This document shows, one piece after another, positions 37,701 to 52,200 of a stretch of DNA of 64,000 bases. Position numbers and translations under genes: made by a program. The DNA lies in assembly GCF_964340395.1 (NCBI RefSeq), contig NW_027554289.1, forward strand, positions 1-64,000, in the 5' to 3' direction. The DNA comes from Glandiceps talaboti (lineage: Eukaryota; Hemichordata; Enteropneusta; Spengelidae). The notes below the pieces were generated by a model that was not told the origin of the DNA, searched no databases, and was given only the letters and a program-made list of their open reading frames with translations. Each line of letters starts with the position of its first letter. The stretch's first letter is position 1.

Positions 37701-40700
37701 AAATATACAAATTACTAGATGTTTTTACTGTACATCAGTGTCATTTCGTGGTAGCCAAGGCTGTTTTCTCCCTCTCACATGACACAGCATTCATTATTAT
37801 CAACAATTGTAATGGTCTACTAAAAATAATACAACTAATTATGTCTCAATTACAAGGCAATCAACTAATTCAAACTATGGAACAATTTGTATCAACTATG
37901 TATCGATTTTTGTAACAAAGATGTAAATAAGTACTTCAAACAATTGATGGAATTCTAATGTGGTCAATTATATAACTATCAAGTACGGCAAAATATTTTA
38001 TTTTCTGTTCAGATTTTCAGAAAAAAAATAATCACTTTTATCAACTTAGTTGCACAATACAAACTTTTTATGTATAATATATGTAATTTTGCAAAAAAAA
38101 AGAAAAAAAAAAGGGGAAGTTAGACAGGGGGTTATTTTGAGGAATGAGAAAAACCTGGTTTGTACAGCTACTTAAGTGTTCAATTAACTTGCCTTAAACA
38201 ATAGAATAATTCCCTTTATTCCTAATTGTATATTTGAAATTAAAACTTCATTCCACAACATGCAGTCTGCTGACACTGTGGTGTCATGCATTACCCTACA
38301 ATAGCATTGGTTGAGTAATAAAAATCCATTCCTGGCACTTGAACCGCAAACACAAATTGAACTGAGAATAAAGGGATTTAAAGTCGAGAGTAAAAAGTGA
38401 ATGACAACTTACTGCATTGTTTCTTGTACATAGAATTTCAATAAGAGTAGCTTCAATTGTACCAATACCCTACAACAACAAAAATAACAATGACCAGCTT
38501 TTATTTTGTCTCCTCACAAAACTTTTAACTGTTACATGAGAACAGTTAAGGTTTTACATAACATAGGTGCCTTGTGGACAATAGCCATGGTCTGTTGCTG
38601 TCTCACAGACAAAGATCTGGTACGTTGCTATAGGCAGCCTTCTCCATTGTTTGTTTTGTTGGCCACATTTAGACCATGTACTAACCGATAAAACAACCTA
38701 AAGGGTCATTTAATTTTAACAATTTAATGATAGTAATGTTTTTGCTGAACTCAGCATTACTGATTTTGTTTTTGAATAAAATTTTCTGTGATTTAAGCTA
38801 TTACACTTTACGTTAGCTTTGAATGTTTTCATTTCATTCCAAGAGAAACTAAAATTACATACAATGAAAGGTGGAATAAAGTGTATCATGTAAACACTGC
38901 ATAACCCATTTGGAAGAAAACGTTTTGGTTATCAGACTAAAATTGAAAGATTAGTTCTACAACAAGGCATTGTACTTCAACGGACCAAAACAAACAAACT
39001 TGAAGCACACTATATATAAAAGAAGCACCCTACTAACTGTTATGGTAGTACCATAGCTGCCAAGAACTCAAGAAGTGAACAATAGGAGTGTTTACGTTAT
39101 CGATGGTCACTTGTATAGTCAATAGTATTCACTAAACTGAAAACACCATAGTTGAACAATAACCATGATTTGACATCTTTGATTTGGTATATAGTCACGT
39201 TTTATAGGTACAGCAGACATCTCTGAAAGCATGTACAAAGAATAATTGACCACACCTACCAACAATGCATGATTTATACACATTGCATCATATTCCTCTC
39301 TTTCCATCAGTAATGCCTGAAGCATATCATCCCAGGCATCTCCTAGCTTACCCTTCAATTCTTCCATCAAATCCTTCAAAAACAAAGAAAAGGAAAATTT
39401 GTCAAGTTATCAAATATTAATGCTATTGACTTTGACTTGTTCAATTTATGTGATGAGTCTTTTTTTTAGATATCCAGGCAACAAATTGGTAAAATTAAAT
39501 TTTGAAATAATTGCACTTCAAGGTGACACTAGCTGTACTTTTATGTCAGAAATATAAAAGTGTTACAGTGAATATGTTTAACATACCAATTCATACTGGA
39601 GTTCAAATCGTGACTTTGTACCCTGTCTCTGTTTGTATTTCCTCCTGGCTAGTGCTCTTGTAACTGCACTCGGTGCATTTCCTGAAAAAGGGCAAATATA
39701 TCCATACAAACCATTACAAATTTAACATTCTAGCATAGCTTTCCATTGACACAATGGAAAATAAACAATTGGAGTTGTGTCTCAGATAGTGCTGTAAAGA
39801 GTTCTATGGTTTTACAACTTACAATAACAATGAAAGGATGATGGATGCTGACAAAAATGTAACTGTAAGAACAATGATCGAAGATGATATAATTACAGTG
39901 TATGGCTAGGGTTTTCTGTCCCTATATGATGACTTAACCTATACTAGATGCCTATCAAACTATCTATCCTTTTTTACTGATTTCATCAAAATTCCTTTAC
40001 TGATTATTTTGACATGAAAATGTGATTATTTTAATCCTTGAAGATGAAGTAATTACATGGTCTCTTTTTCATCTTCACTGATAATGAAATAAGTTTTTAA
40101 ATCTAATATAATTAGATATTACTTCATAATGGATGACAGTAAAGTTTTGTAGGGTAGTTTATTTTTACAGTCTATTTAATCTATATGGATTAATGCTCAA
40201 ATTTTTCACCAAAGAAAGTTTAGTTATAATCAAGTTATTCTTGGACCCAAGAATTATCTACTTATTGAGTTTCTGATTGAATGAAAAGTTAACGTCTTCA
40301 ATAAATGTTATATTTGTAATATTTTCTCAGGGTGATTTGGAAGGTTACACCAGATTTATACACAGCAATGACAAGACACAAGATACACTTATTTACAAAA
40401 ATGAAAGAACTCAGAGCCTGAGTCAATTGATGCCGACTGTAAGGTTAGCATTTTGATAGCTAGTAATTTACCTTGTTTGTTTATACTTGGAAATATACCA
40501 AAGTCTAAAAGATCAGAAAATGGAGCAAAGAAAGTACAAAGCAGACATCCCAAACACGCAAAACCAAAAAAAAAAATACAACAAAAAGAATAGAATAAAG
40601 TTAGTAGCAAAGAAGCAACATAAAAGTAAAGTTAGCATATCAGAATTATGAATTATTTAGTTATTTTATGCAGCATAGCAAGTTTTTAAATTTTATGAAT

Positions 40701-43700
40701 ACTGAAAATATCACTGCAGCTATTCTGAAATTTGGATTAATTAGTAATTACTTGTAATTAGCACTTAAACATATTCCAAATAGTTCCAATCCACTATCAA
40801 GTTAGTGCACTGATAGATTTGATAGTTAAGGTCTGAGTAAGATTTGACAGTTAAGGTCTGAGTAATTCCAAAATACGTATATTCACCAAACTCTAAATTC
40901 TCGGTTTGCTAAGGAATACACATTTCAAAAAAATAGCTTGACTTCCCAGTTTGTAATGACTTCCTAGATAATAAAGTAGAAGTATCCTAACCCTGTGACT
41001 TAAAATCTTTTTTCATCTTTGATATTTCTCATAATTATTTCTGTATATTTTGAATATTTACAGCATAAGCATCTCCCATTCTGGCATAATGCAACACAAA
41101 CTTCCATAGCCTTTTAAAGAAAAAACACATGCAACTACAATCTTGCTCCTAAAATAGCTTTGGTAGATGTATATATATAATATTATGAAACTTTTTAAAC
41201 TGCTACGAAAATTGAGAACCTAGTATAAGTTCACTGATATTCGGGTCATCAAGGTCATACCAAGCTGTGATTCACCTGACCAAAGCTCGACATAGGACAC
41301 CTACAAATCTACAGAAAATAGCACACAATGGTAATAAGTCATTAGCTATGCCTCACCCATTCCTTTTGTAGCTTTGAATAGCATTGCTGCATCTCCCTTC
41401 TCATCGTATTTCTGCCCTTTTGTCAGTGACTCCTCTCTCTACAAGTCAAAAAATCAACGCAAAAATGGAGTCAGTCAGGTAGAAAAAATGTACAAAATGA
41501 ATGTCACAGGACAAGGCAGTGACTGTCAAAGGTGAGTAGTTATTTATGTTCTAGGTAGACATATAAACATTTAATTTTAGTACCTTCTTTCTTTGCTCTT
41601 CTTTTACCCTTTGAGTTCCAAGTAAAGGAAATCTGCTTTGCTGCTTCTTGAGTGGAGGCTTCGATTTGGTCTTCTTCTTGAAGGAGAAAAAATACAAACA
41701 ATGTAAGAGATATCTCTAGAGAAGAAAGTATAGAATGTTCAAACTAAAATGTATGCCTTAAATCTGTTTCTAAAATATAGGTAGGGCATTAATTCAGACA
41801 TGCTGACTAATTCCAGTCTCTTCTTTCGTGGTGAAAAGAAAATATAAGTACGAATTATATAAGACATTAATTGTTACCACTGCAGTCATTTGGCATGATG
41901 ATTCATGTAATGATTCGTTAAGAAGATAGTTGTTAGTTCGTTGTATGAATTGAATATTTTATACATTTATCTGTACCAGATTTCAACATCTCAAGTAAGT
42001 GTGTTTTTAATGCTTTTATTTTTGTTTTCAATTGGAATGAGATGGTACGTCTGAAGCAGAGATGTCCATATTGCAGTATCAAAGGTGAAAAGTATGTGTT
42101 GCGAAAGACAGTCTCGGTGATGTCTGGTGAAATTGACTGCAGTATTAAAACAGAGGCTCAGAGCATGTACTGTTAATTACTAAGATACAGTGTATATTCT
42201 GACCTGCTCAGACCCAGCCTCAGTTTTAGTTTCATCTTCATTCTGTGAATCTTCACCTCCACTCTACAGAGTAATGACAATAAAGATGTCAACATCTTTA
42301 AGTATCAGGTTAAAAAAAAAACAGGTCAAAATATTTCAGAACTTACTCAAAGCTGTCTCAAATGAAGTATAAATACTAACATTTGTTTGATAAACAATAA
42401 ACTGTAAGGGATTTAATTATTCTTTAATTATGTGTTTGATATTTATTTCTATTTTTTTTAAGAAAAAATCTCAAGATCTATACAGATATTTGATATGGAA
42501 GTATTTATCCACATCTCCCTTATGTGAAACAGAATAATCAAAAATTCCAATAACGATTAAACAATTTTAACTCAGCAAACGGTTTAAAATTTCCATACAA
42601 GATCATGAGTAGACAACATTTCCATTCAGTGATTTCTGAAACTTGAACAAAGCCTTCCTGAAATGTTAATATCCCCTTTCAGCTTTATTCTCATAATCGA
42701 TTTGCAATAAGAACAGTACAAAATTGATCAACTGCACAACCCAACAAGTCATACATATATATAATTCTGAGTTCATTAATTTTGTATATTTTGTTCAATG
42801 TATTGTGAACTTTAAGTGTTAAGCCCAGCAGAGTAAAAAATTCAATATCCCTTTCCTGTCAGTACACAAACATAGAGAAAATTCAGTTACAAGGCTAACA
42901 AGTCACCTGCTGTTCATTTCCTTTATTAATTGCATCGTCAAGACAACAGCTACAGATTATACTCAGCTCATATCACATGACTGGAGTTGTCATGGTAACT
43001 GCATGCATTAAGTGTTCTTGACAGACTTTCTCATTGCTAACGTAAACATGGTTTCATAGCAACTGTCAACGTATGTATCTTCCATAAGTCTTAGACTAAT
43101 GCTAGGCTAGCAGCTAGCTTGCATATGATTACAAATTCACAAGGTCTATAACACAATTAAAATTTAACAACCTCAAGAAAACGTGGCTTGAAACTTTAGG
43201 CAGAAATTCAAGCTGTTTTCATCGATCCTCAGCTACTGCAGATGAGGTTTCTACACACATGACCTAACATTAATTTCAAACAGCTGATGAAATTTACAAG
43301 ACAAGTAAATGAACACAATGTATAAATCAATCAATGCATGTCGGTTTCAAATTTCATACCTTACAATTTACCACTTGAGTAGACTATAATGATATGGCTA
43401 TAGGATAACAGTATGAAACAACTACTGTAGGAGGGGGTTAATTTGATTGGTTTGAATAACTGACACCTGTTAAATACGTCTACAGAATATACTCAATGAA
43501 TAAACAGTGGCAGTATTTCTTTATAAAAGTAAACTCCAACTTGCTTGTTTAGTTTCATTAAAACACAATGTAAATATATGTATCATAATAACTGACAAAC
43601 ACATCATTTTTTGAATAACAATAATTCTGATAATTAATATTTGATCTACAAATTAGAAATTTCATGAATTGCCCAAAATAATGAGATTTGACAGCATTAA

Positions 43701-46115
43701 TGCTACTACATGAACATGTTCTATTAACCCATAAAATAGTATTCAACAATCAGTTACCTTGAATTTCATTCATCTCACAGTTTGAATAATTTTTGTTTTA
43801 CATTATGTGCTACCTCTAGGATTCTTCAAAGCATATATTAGTAGTTTCTCTATATCTTTTCAAATTCATATATTTTGTATATACCCATAGTTGTTGTTTT
43901 TTCTAGGTCCTACCTCTTTTCCATCGTCATCCTCTGCTTCTGATTCGTAAATGTCTTCTCTTGTTGCATAAAGTTCATAGTCCTTTGTATCATTGGCTCT
44001 CATTTGCATATAGTACTGATGTAATATATAGTCGTCCTCCTGAAATAGACAAAACCAAATGAAATAGACACCATCAAAGAAGTAGACACAATCAAAGAAA
44101 TAGACACCATCAAAGAAATAGACACCACCAAAGAAATAGACACCATCAAAAGAAATAGACACCATCAAAAGAAATAGACACCATGACAGAAATAGACACC
44201 ATGACAGAAATAGACACCACCAAAGAAATAGACACGACCAAAGAAATAGACACGACCAAAGAAATAGACACCACCAAAGAAACAGACACCATCAAAGAAA
44301 GTAGAACAGTAGGTATTGAACACCTCTAGGCTATTTTTACGATGGAATGTGTCTTGGGAGCAATTTTCTTGAGAATCACAGTTCTCCAAATCTCTCCAGA
44401 CATTACCATATGAAAGTAAGTAAGTGTCTTTTTGAAATGTTAAAAGAAATTTGGGGTTCACTTTCTTGTTTCCATGGGAAGCCGACAACGTTTCATTTTC
44501 CCATAGAGAGTTCAGCAGCCATTTTGGATTCTATAATGACTTTAATTTTAATACTATTTTAACCTCAATTTTAAAATGACTAGATGTATGGTGACCCTTT
44601 TTTCTTGATTTTAACTGAGAATTGGGTTTAGTTTTCTTAAGCAAAGTGTCAATAAAAGACTATAAAATTCTAAGTATTCAAATCCTCTGAAAAAAAATTG
44701 ACTATTCTCTCTACATAGAAAAGTTCATAGAGAAAAGAACTCTTTTGAAATCTGTAAGTGTTTAAAATTTCTTGAATCGATTTCGCCATTCTCTTTATAC
44801 ATTTTATAGACAGAAAGAGTACGTCATAAAAAATTACATTAGGGAAATACAGTGTGTTACTGAAACACATTGAAAGCTTTCAATAAAGAACAGTGGTAAA
44901 CTCTCCCTAAGTAAGTACTCTATTTTTTTACTGAAGTGCAGGAAACTTTGATTTCTTCGTCAATTGGCAAGTCATTTGAGATCATTTAGTTGGGAAATGT
45001 ATCCAGATTAGATTATCCCTGACAAGGTAAACCATTATGGATTGCATAGACAGCAATTCAGCTGTGTTATTTACATACTAGGAAGTAGGACCAATAAAGT
45101 GTCAGATTTTAGGTTTCCTTTGTAGGTGATGGATACAAAGTGTCATGAGTTGAACATTTCGTGATGGGTTGCTATGGCAACTAAAACTAGAGGCGACCAG
45201 AAAAATTATTCTTGTCTTGCTTTGACAACCAATACTAGATGAGACCAGAACAAATATTGTCGTCTGCCTTGTGTGGAATTTGAAGCACACTGAGAAAAGT
45301 GCAAATGGGATAAAAATGATCATTTTTATGGAATTTGGGAGACTGGATATAAACAAAGCGGACAGTTAAATTGTATTCTTTCGAAACAAAATATTTGATA
45401 ACTTGGTGAGCCAAGAGTGTACTTACCCATTTATTTGTTTTATATGTTGATGAGACTTTGCCTATCCTTCTCATCAAATCTTGATTTTCTTGTTCTATCT
45501 TTTGTAACTGTCTTTCCATATGAGGACGGTTTAAACTGAAAATGTCAAAATACAAAAAAAAGTCACAAATAATTATCAGACATTCAGTCTACTTCTGGAC
45601 CAGTTAGTTACTTACGTACTTTGACATGCCACTTATAATGTTGTTATATACAGAATCTGTGGCACAATAATTGTAAACTTTTATTTTTTTTATTTTCTTT
45701 AGCTACTCATCATTTTAGCTACAATCAATATAACTTGTTAAAATTTGCTAAAAGATAACAACAACTGTTTTTAAATTTCATTAAAAAAAAAAATAACATA
45801 TATCGTTGACTGAAAGTCGTTGTTTTCACGACTGTAATCACCCCTAAACCCATGAATTTAGCAAGTGGTTACATAAATGCAAACAACGGCAAATCTTTCA
45901 GTTTGTATATATACATGACTGATCACCCTCAATATGTCATCATTAGACATTTTTAGCCTTGGGAAATACTGTAGCTGACTATAAGTACATTTATCTTGGA
46001 TTTATTTATTCATTGCTTTATTAGTTTTCAGTTCTTTAGCAAATGTACAGAGGAAAATAAAATGCCTAGATGCCTTGTATATAACTCTGGATATATATAT
46101 ACCTAACATATCGGG

Positions 46116-46200
<85 letters not shown>

Positions 46201-49200
46201 TATGTATATAACTGTGCATACATATACCATAGAACTGATGTACGCTCATGCTATAAAGACTAAATGAAACCATGTTCACTATTCAGAGTACTGAAAACTG
46301 ATTACATGCCCATAGATATAGACATGGATATTAATGTCACCATGGTAACCCCCCATACACAATACAAACTTTCCCACTGATACTTGGCCCAAGGATAGGC
46401 TTCAGATTGTACATGTACAGTATTTAATGGAATGAATGAATCAATTAAGGTTGGCAAATCAGCTCAAGGTTAGTGTAGAGTACTAAATAATGATTTACGA
46501 TGTGAAGTAGAAACTTATTTACTTGCTTGTTTTCTTGAAACAAATGTCTAGAATCCGATTTGTCTCTGTCATGTTTTAAACATGAAAAGCATGATTTGTG
46601 ATATTTTGAATGTGTTCTTAGAGTGCTTATAATCAATTCTAAACTTTCTTAAGTTACCTTTTCTCTTACTTTAAATAAATCTGTATTGTCTGCAGTTACC
46701 CCAGCAACCACTTGGCATATAGTAACGGCAAGTAGAGAAACATTTAAAGTGAATAATTACCAGTACTATTTTAGACTGAATCTAAGTTTAAAGTCATTCA
46801 AATTTTGAAGTCCAAAGTATACTGACTAACACTTGATGTTATAGTCTAAATACTACCAAACTAGAGAGACTATAGCATTTCAAGTAGGCATGACAATGTT
46901 TTTTACATCTCTTGCTTTTTGTTTTTGTTATGTACATATCACACATAAACAAAACACATACACTGTTAGCATGCACACACATGAAGTGTTACATTTTATC
47001 TCACTGTGAACAAAATAAACATCTGTATTTGAATCTTCCTTGTTTCATCCAATTAATGTTGATTTGTGTTCACAGTGAAATAAAATGTATTACTTTACGT
47101 GCTTATGCGTAATCGGCGTCTGCATTTTCTTTTATGTAATTTGTAACACAAAACTTTATGTGATAGGTAAAAAAATGTCAAAACTCTACTGTCACTCTGG
47201 TTTGGTAGTAACAGAAGAGAAAATTATGATGATTGCAAGAGTGTACTTTACCTTCTAGGTTCATGTTCTATATTCCAGTTGTCTGTGACACCATGAGATC
47301 TAAGTATCTGAGTTAATTTGGCTAACAGAATTCTATTTTCATGTTCTATTGTTGCTTGCCTTTCTTCTTCAGCCTGTACAATGAGAATTAAGAAACAAAA
47401 TTAGAAACTGCTTCAGGGCAAACAAAGCAACCATGCATAGCTTGTCAACAAGTCTTCCACATTCAGAACAGTGATATAAAAATTATTTCTTCCACTGCTA
47501 TTAAAGAATGTATTTTAACAGAAATTTGCGTTCTACAAAAAAGTGCATATTTTTCATAAAAATCTCCACTAAAAGTATACTGTACATTACTTGATCTTGT
47601 TCACTGTATATGAGACAGTGATATACTTGAAATAGATTTTATATGTCAAACACCCGTCCCATTTATAAAATGGGGATAAAGACATCATCATGGCAATCAA
47701 TTTCAAGTTGAAATGAACATACTAAATGATTTGATGACAACATCTCGACAATTAATTTTTTAGTTGAAATGAACGCGATAAATAATTTGAGTAGTCTTTC
47801 TTACTTGTATTTTCTTGAGTCTGAGTTGTAGATGTACATAACTGTGTGGTTCTCTGTTGTCCAACCCTGCCTTCATAGATCGCATCTGAAACAAACATAG
47901 AATATAACAAACATTTAGTAATATGCAATCATCTCAACACAGGGCAAAATGTATTAGAGTGTATTGCAAAACTTTAAACAATACTATTACATAAACCAGC
48001 TGCAATTTTCTGATCATGCTGTTTATAAATTAATCATTTCTAAAAACTGCAATTTTTCATTTCTAATACAAAGTTTATTTTATATGCCAATAGCCACATG
48101 AGAAACAAAAAAATAAATACAAAAGTGCACAATAATATATACAAGTGTTTTAAACTCCATTGGAAAGCAACTAAGTCTAAATTTACTTCCTGGGGGCATA
48201 GATCGCAATCATTGCTTTTTTTAAATCTCTAAAAGTTTTTCTCATGTTTGGTGGCCATATAAGGTTAATTTCTAAAGCTGCTATGATACCGTGTGTATAT
48301 TGTAATTAAATCCGACTGATAATGTTACACTCTGAAGGGTCACTTTAACCCAAGAGAAATGACCCAGTAAATGAGTCCCTACTGCTTTTGTGATGGGATA
48401 ATCTTACCCCAAGCCTGGTCTTAGCTAAATCACCTCATTCAATACACAATAACATTGAGTGGTCTCCTATTTGTTCTACCTTGCTTACAAGTGTAATGCT
48501 CTCAAAGTCTGGATTTTGTTTCTTAAACACCGGGTATATATCATTACATAGTGTAAATAAAACTTTCTGTTTTTTATTAGTGTAAATGTAATGTTGTCAC
48601 AACTAGGTGGACAAATTTCTGTGACAAAAGAAATGAACACACTAGAGCAACTGTCTAGAAATGTACACAGTTGATTATTCCACATTACTTGTTTACTTGA
48701 TTCTATGTTTCCTATTCATTTTCTGTCACCATGCATCCCATTATTTGCTCAAATTTTAATACTACTTTTAGGTTTTTATGATACTGTAATGGTAACTTTA
48801 TTGAACCACTTTGCAATCTACAGTCCACTTGATGTCCCTTTCACACATGTTTCATGATGCTCATCACTTTGTACTCATTTGTTTACAGCGTTGCTAAGGA
48901 CGATTTGACATTTTAAAGAAGTCATTTATTTCAGCTGTGTTGGTGATTAAGAAACTGCAGCAATACATATTGGAAACAAGGTCCCTGATCTTACAACTCA
49001 TTTGTGAACTACTGGTAAAAAATAATATATTTTAATTTATCAAGAAGTTACATAATTTAGTGGTTGGAAATCTAACAACCAGGGTTTTGAAGTCTGCAAA
49101 TATGTCATTTAAAAAGTTAAAAGTTACTGACATTTTTTTAAAACATCCAAAATTCAAATGTGACCTAAGGATGTAATGTTTTACTTGAAAAAAACACACC

Positions 49201-52200
49201 AAATAAACATTGCAAAACATTCAAAATCTGAAGATTGAGTGAGATAGGATTTAGTTGATATGAGTAACCTGGTAGCAAGCACTAAGTTACAGTAATTCCC
49301 TAGCTAATGAAATGTATACAGCAATAAGGAAACCTACATCGTAGATAGGTGTAAGAAATGTCACTTTCATTGGCAATAAATGCTACCTTTGACTTATTCC
49401 TTTGGCAATTCTGTGTTATTGACTAATGTTGATGGTAATTATAGCTGTAGCCAATATCTCCCCCAACCCTCTATGACCTGTACAAGATATGTGCATAAAG
49501 GAATACAATTGAATTATCCACGACCATACCACAATAGTGCTGAATAGAAAAGGAACAATAATCTCATTCCTTTACATACATGTTCTGTCCACATACCATA
49601 ACATGGACATAAAAAAGTCTACTCCAAGCACACGGTGTATAGCATAACAGGTATGACAGACCAATGTATTTATACTCCGCGTAAACACTTACAAAACCAG
49701 CAAAATCACTCAAAGACTTCAAATCTAGAGGTTCACATTAAAACGTCGCTACTCTGTTATTTTGATTACACTTCTTACACATATCACCATGGTTACTGTA
49801 TTCTAGTCAACATTTTTCCCCAATGTCTAAAAATTCGACATTTTTAGGTTAGTGTGACTATTCAATAGTCAGACATATTTGGCAGCAGCTTTGATTAGAT
49901 GATATTACTTCCAATGAGTACATGTAAGATAGTTGAAGTATTTGCCCATCTTTACAGGTAAATATTTGCGGTATTCTACACTTGAATGCTCCTATTCAAT
50001 AGAAGAAGCTTATTTCCATCACCTGACATATGTTTGTTGTGTGTATTACAGACAGCAACACTGAAGTCATTAATAAAAGTACAAAATATGTCCAGAATAA
50101 CTGGACCTACTAATACAACAGAGGACATAGTTGCTTCTACATCGCTAGTTTACCATAGTAATACAAGTAGCGATGTAAACAGGCAGTGTTTGTTCATGGA
50201 TACATAATGTCATTTACTAAAGGGGGAAAGAACACACTCTTCATACAGGTTAGATGAAATCATGTCTGGAACAAGGTGCAAAGTTGTCCAAACAGAGCAA
50301 ATAATGCATGTGCTTCAAATACAATGGATTTTAAAACAATTTGTCTGATAGTTGGATACAGTGTGGCCCTCTAAGCCAATTTGGTGTACGTGTCATTGAC
50401 ATACACAATTTCTAGTGACGTATCAAAATTTGGTGTTCCCTTATGTCTTACTATGTGGTGACTCACAAGAAATCCCAGTTTTTTTCTCATTTTGACTCAC
50501 AACAACAAAATGTGGCTATCATTAGAGGGCACACTGCTTGGATAGGTGACTTTGTGTTCTGGTAAAACAACATTCTCAAGCCAGCTAGCCAAGTCTCTGG
50601 GCCAAAAATAGGCCTGTTACACTTTTCTTCAAAAGCTGTTCATATAATATCAAATTTATAAACAAACATAAAGTTATTAAAATTATTTCCATACACAAAA
50701 TTGTGATATGTCCATAATTCAAGTGATAATACTGCTATGAAATCACAAACTTGCATGTACAGCAGAATTGCATACGCTTTAATATGTGGTAGAGATTTTT
50801 TTAATGTACGTCACACCTAGCAACTTTTCAGACCAACAAAATGTGATAGAATTTAAGAGTTGAAATCCCTTCTGAAAACTCAATAGCTATGTCCAGTATT
50901 AGCTACTAATATAAAAACCATTTAGGTTTCAAATTTGTCAATATTAAAAACACAGACTGTTCAGACAGCTACTGCCAAACATGATATAAGACCTCCACAT
51001 AACTACTGCATTACCTTTAAGCTATGTTTGTTGTGGAGGTTACCTTATCACGTGTTGCTATGTAGACACTGAAATATCAAGTGTAAGAAATACTTCATTT
51101 TGTAAGTCACTGATTACAGCTGTCTATAAGATCACAAGACAACATTGTGAAATAATATCACAAACAGAGAATTGGTATTTGATAACAAAAACCTCTGTGG
51201 GAACATTATCAATATTTTGTTTGTGGTTGTGATTAAAGGTGTATAATAAATTATGTCATTCATAATAATAATCTTGATAAAGTGTCTCTCATCCTGATTA
51301 ATTATGTCATTGTGACCTTTGACCTGACTTTAAATTGCAAGTCAAGAGTCATTGACATAGTGATATATTGTACCTATCCAGTGATGGCATGTATTTCATT
51401 TGTCATAGAATTGTGTTGTTGCCATAGATACACAGCTTTGAGTATACTTTACAATCTGTGCTACTCTCAGTTTTGAAATTTGGAATGATACTAAAATCAC
51501 CAGGTTTGGGGGAGGGGGTGCAATATTTGATACCTGCTCTGTGTAAGTGGAAATATTACACTTTGAGAGAATGGGGAATGGTAGCAGAAAGGATTGAAGA
51601 CATTGAAATTTCTTTAAAACTTGACAATCGCTGTGACCGTTATTATCCATTAAATTTTTTTTTCTTCAAATTGCATGCAAATCTAGGACAATATATACAC
51701 ACTGCCAAACAACAAAGACCAGATATTATGTACAATAAAAGTAATTTTTCTGCACATTTTTCATGTCATATGTGATCCTTTAAACCCATAGACAAATTTA
51801 CTTAACTATTGAATCTGCTCATTTTAACTTCTTTTTCCAAATAAAAATAATTTATATAATGTATTGTAAGTCTATGTATTGTATGACTATCTGCTTGAGT
51901 ACAAGCAAAGGATATACTATAATTTTGATTGTAAATACAAACTAATTTTTAAACACCTTTGTTAAAATGACTGGTGAGAAAATAATAATGGTGGTTTAAT
52001 GGGCCAATATTTCTTGTAATCAAGAAAGACCTCGGCATCTTGAAATAGATATGATCCTTAGACTCCAAAATATGATGGTTATTTGAAAAGAGAAACATTA
52101 ATTCTTATTAGATTTAATGAAAACTTACAACCTGAATGCAGAAAAATGGAGTGTGTCTTCTTAATTGACAGGTGAGCAAATGGCATGCAAACAGTTGCTA

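Noticed and set aside
43866-44488. GVYFF-repeat protein on the minus strand
   Set aside because: It is the translation of the 18-bp minisatellite. Only the 43914-44039 exon is real coding sequence.
42204-45535. Two separate genes, a CFAP97D-like gene and an annexin gene
   Set aside because: Exons 4 to 8 join in phase with no stop or new promoter-like patch, and the total is a whole number of codons. I keep the fusion as the better model, pending transcripts.
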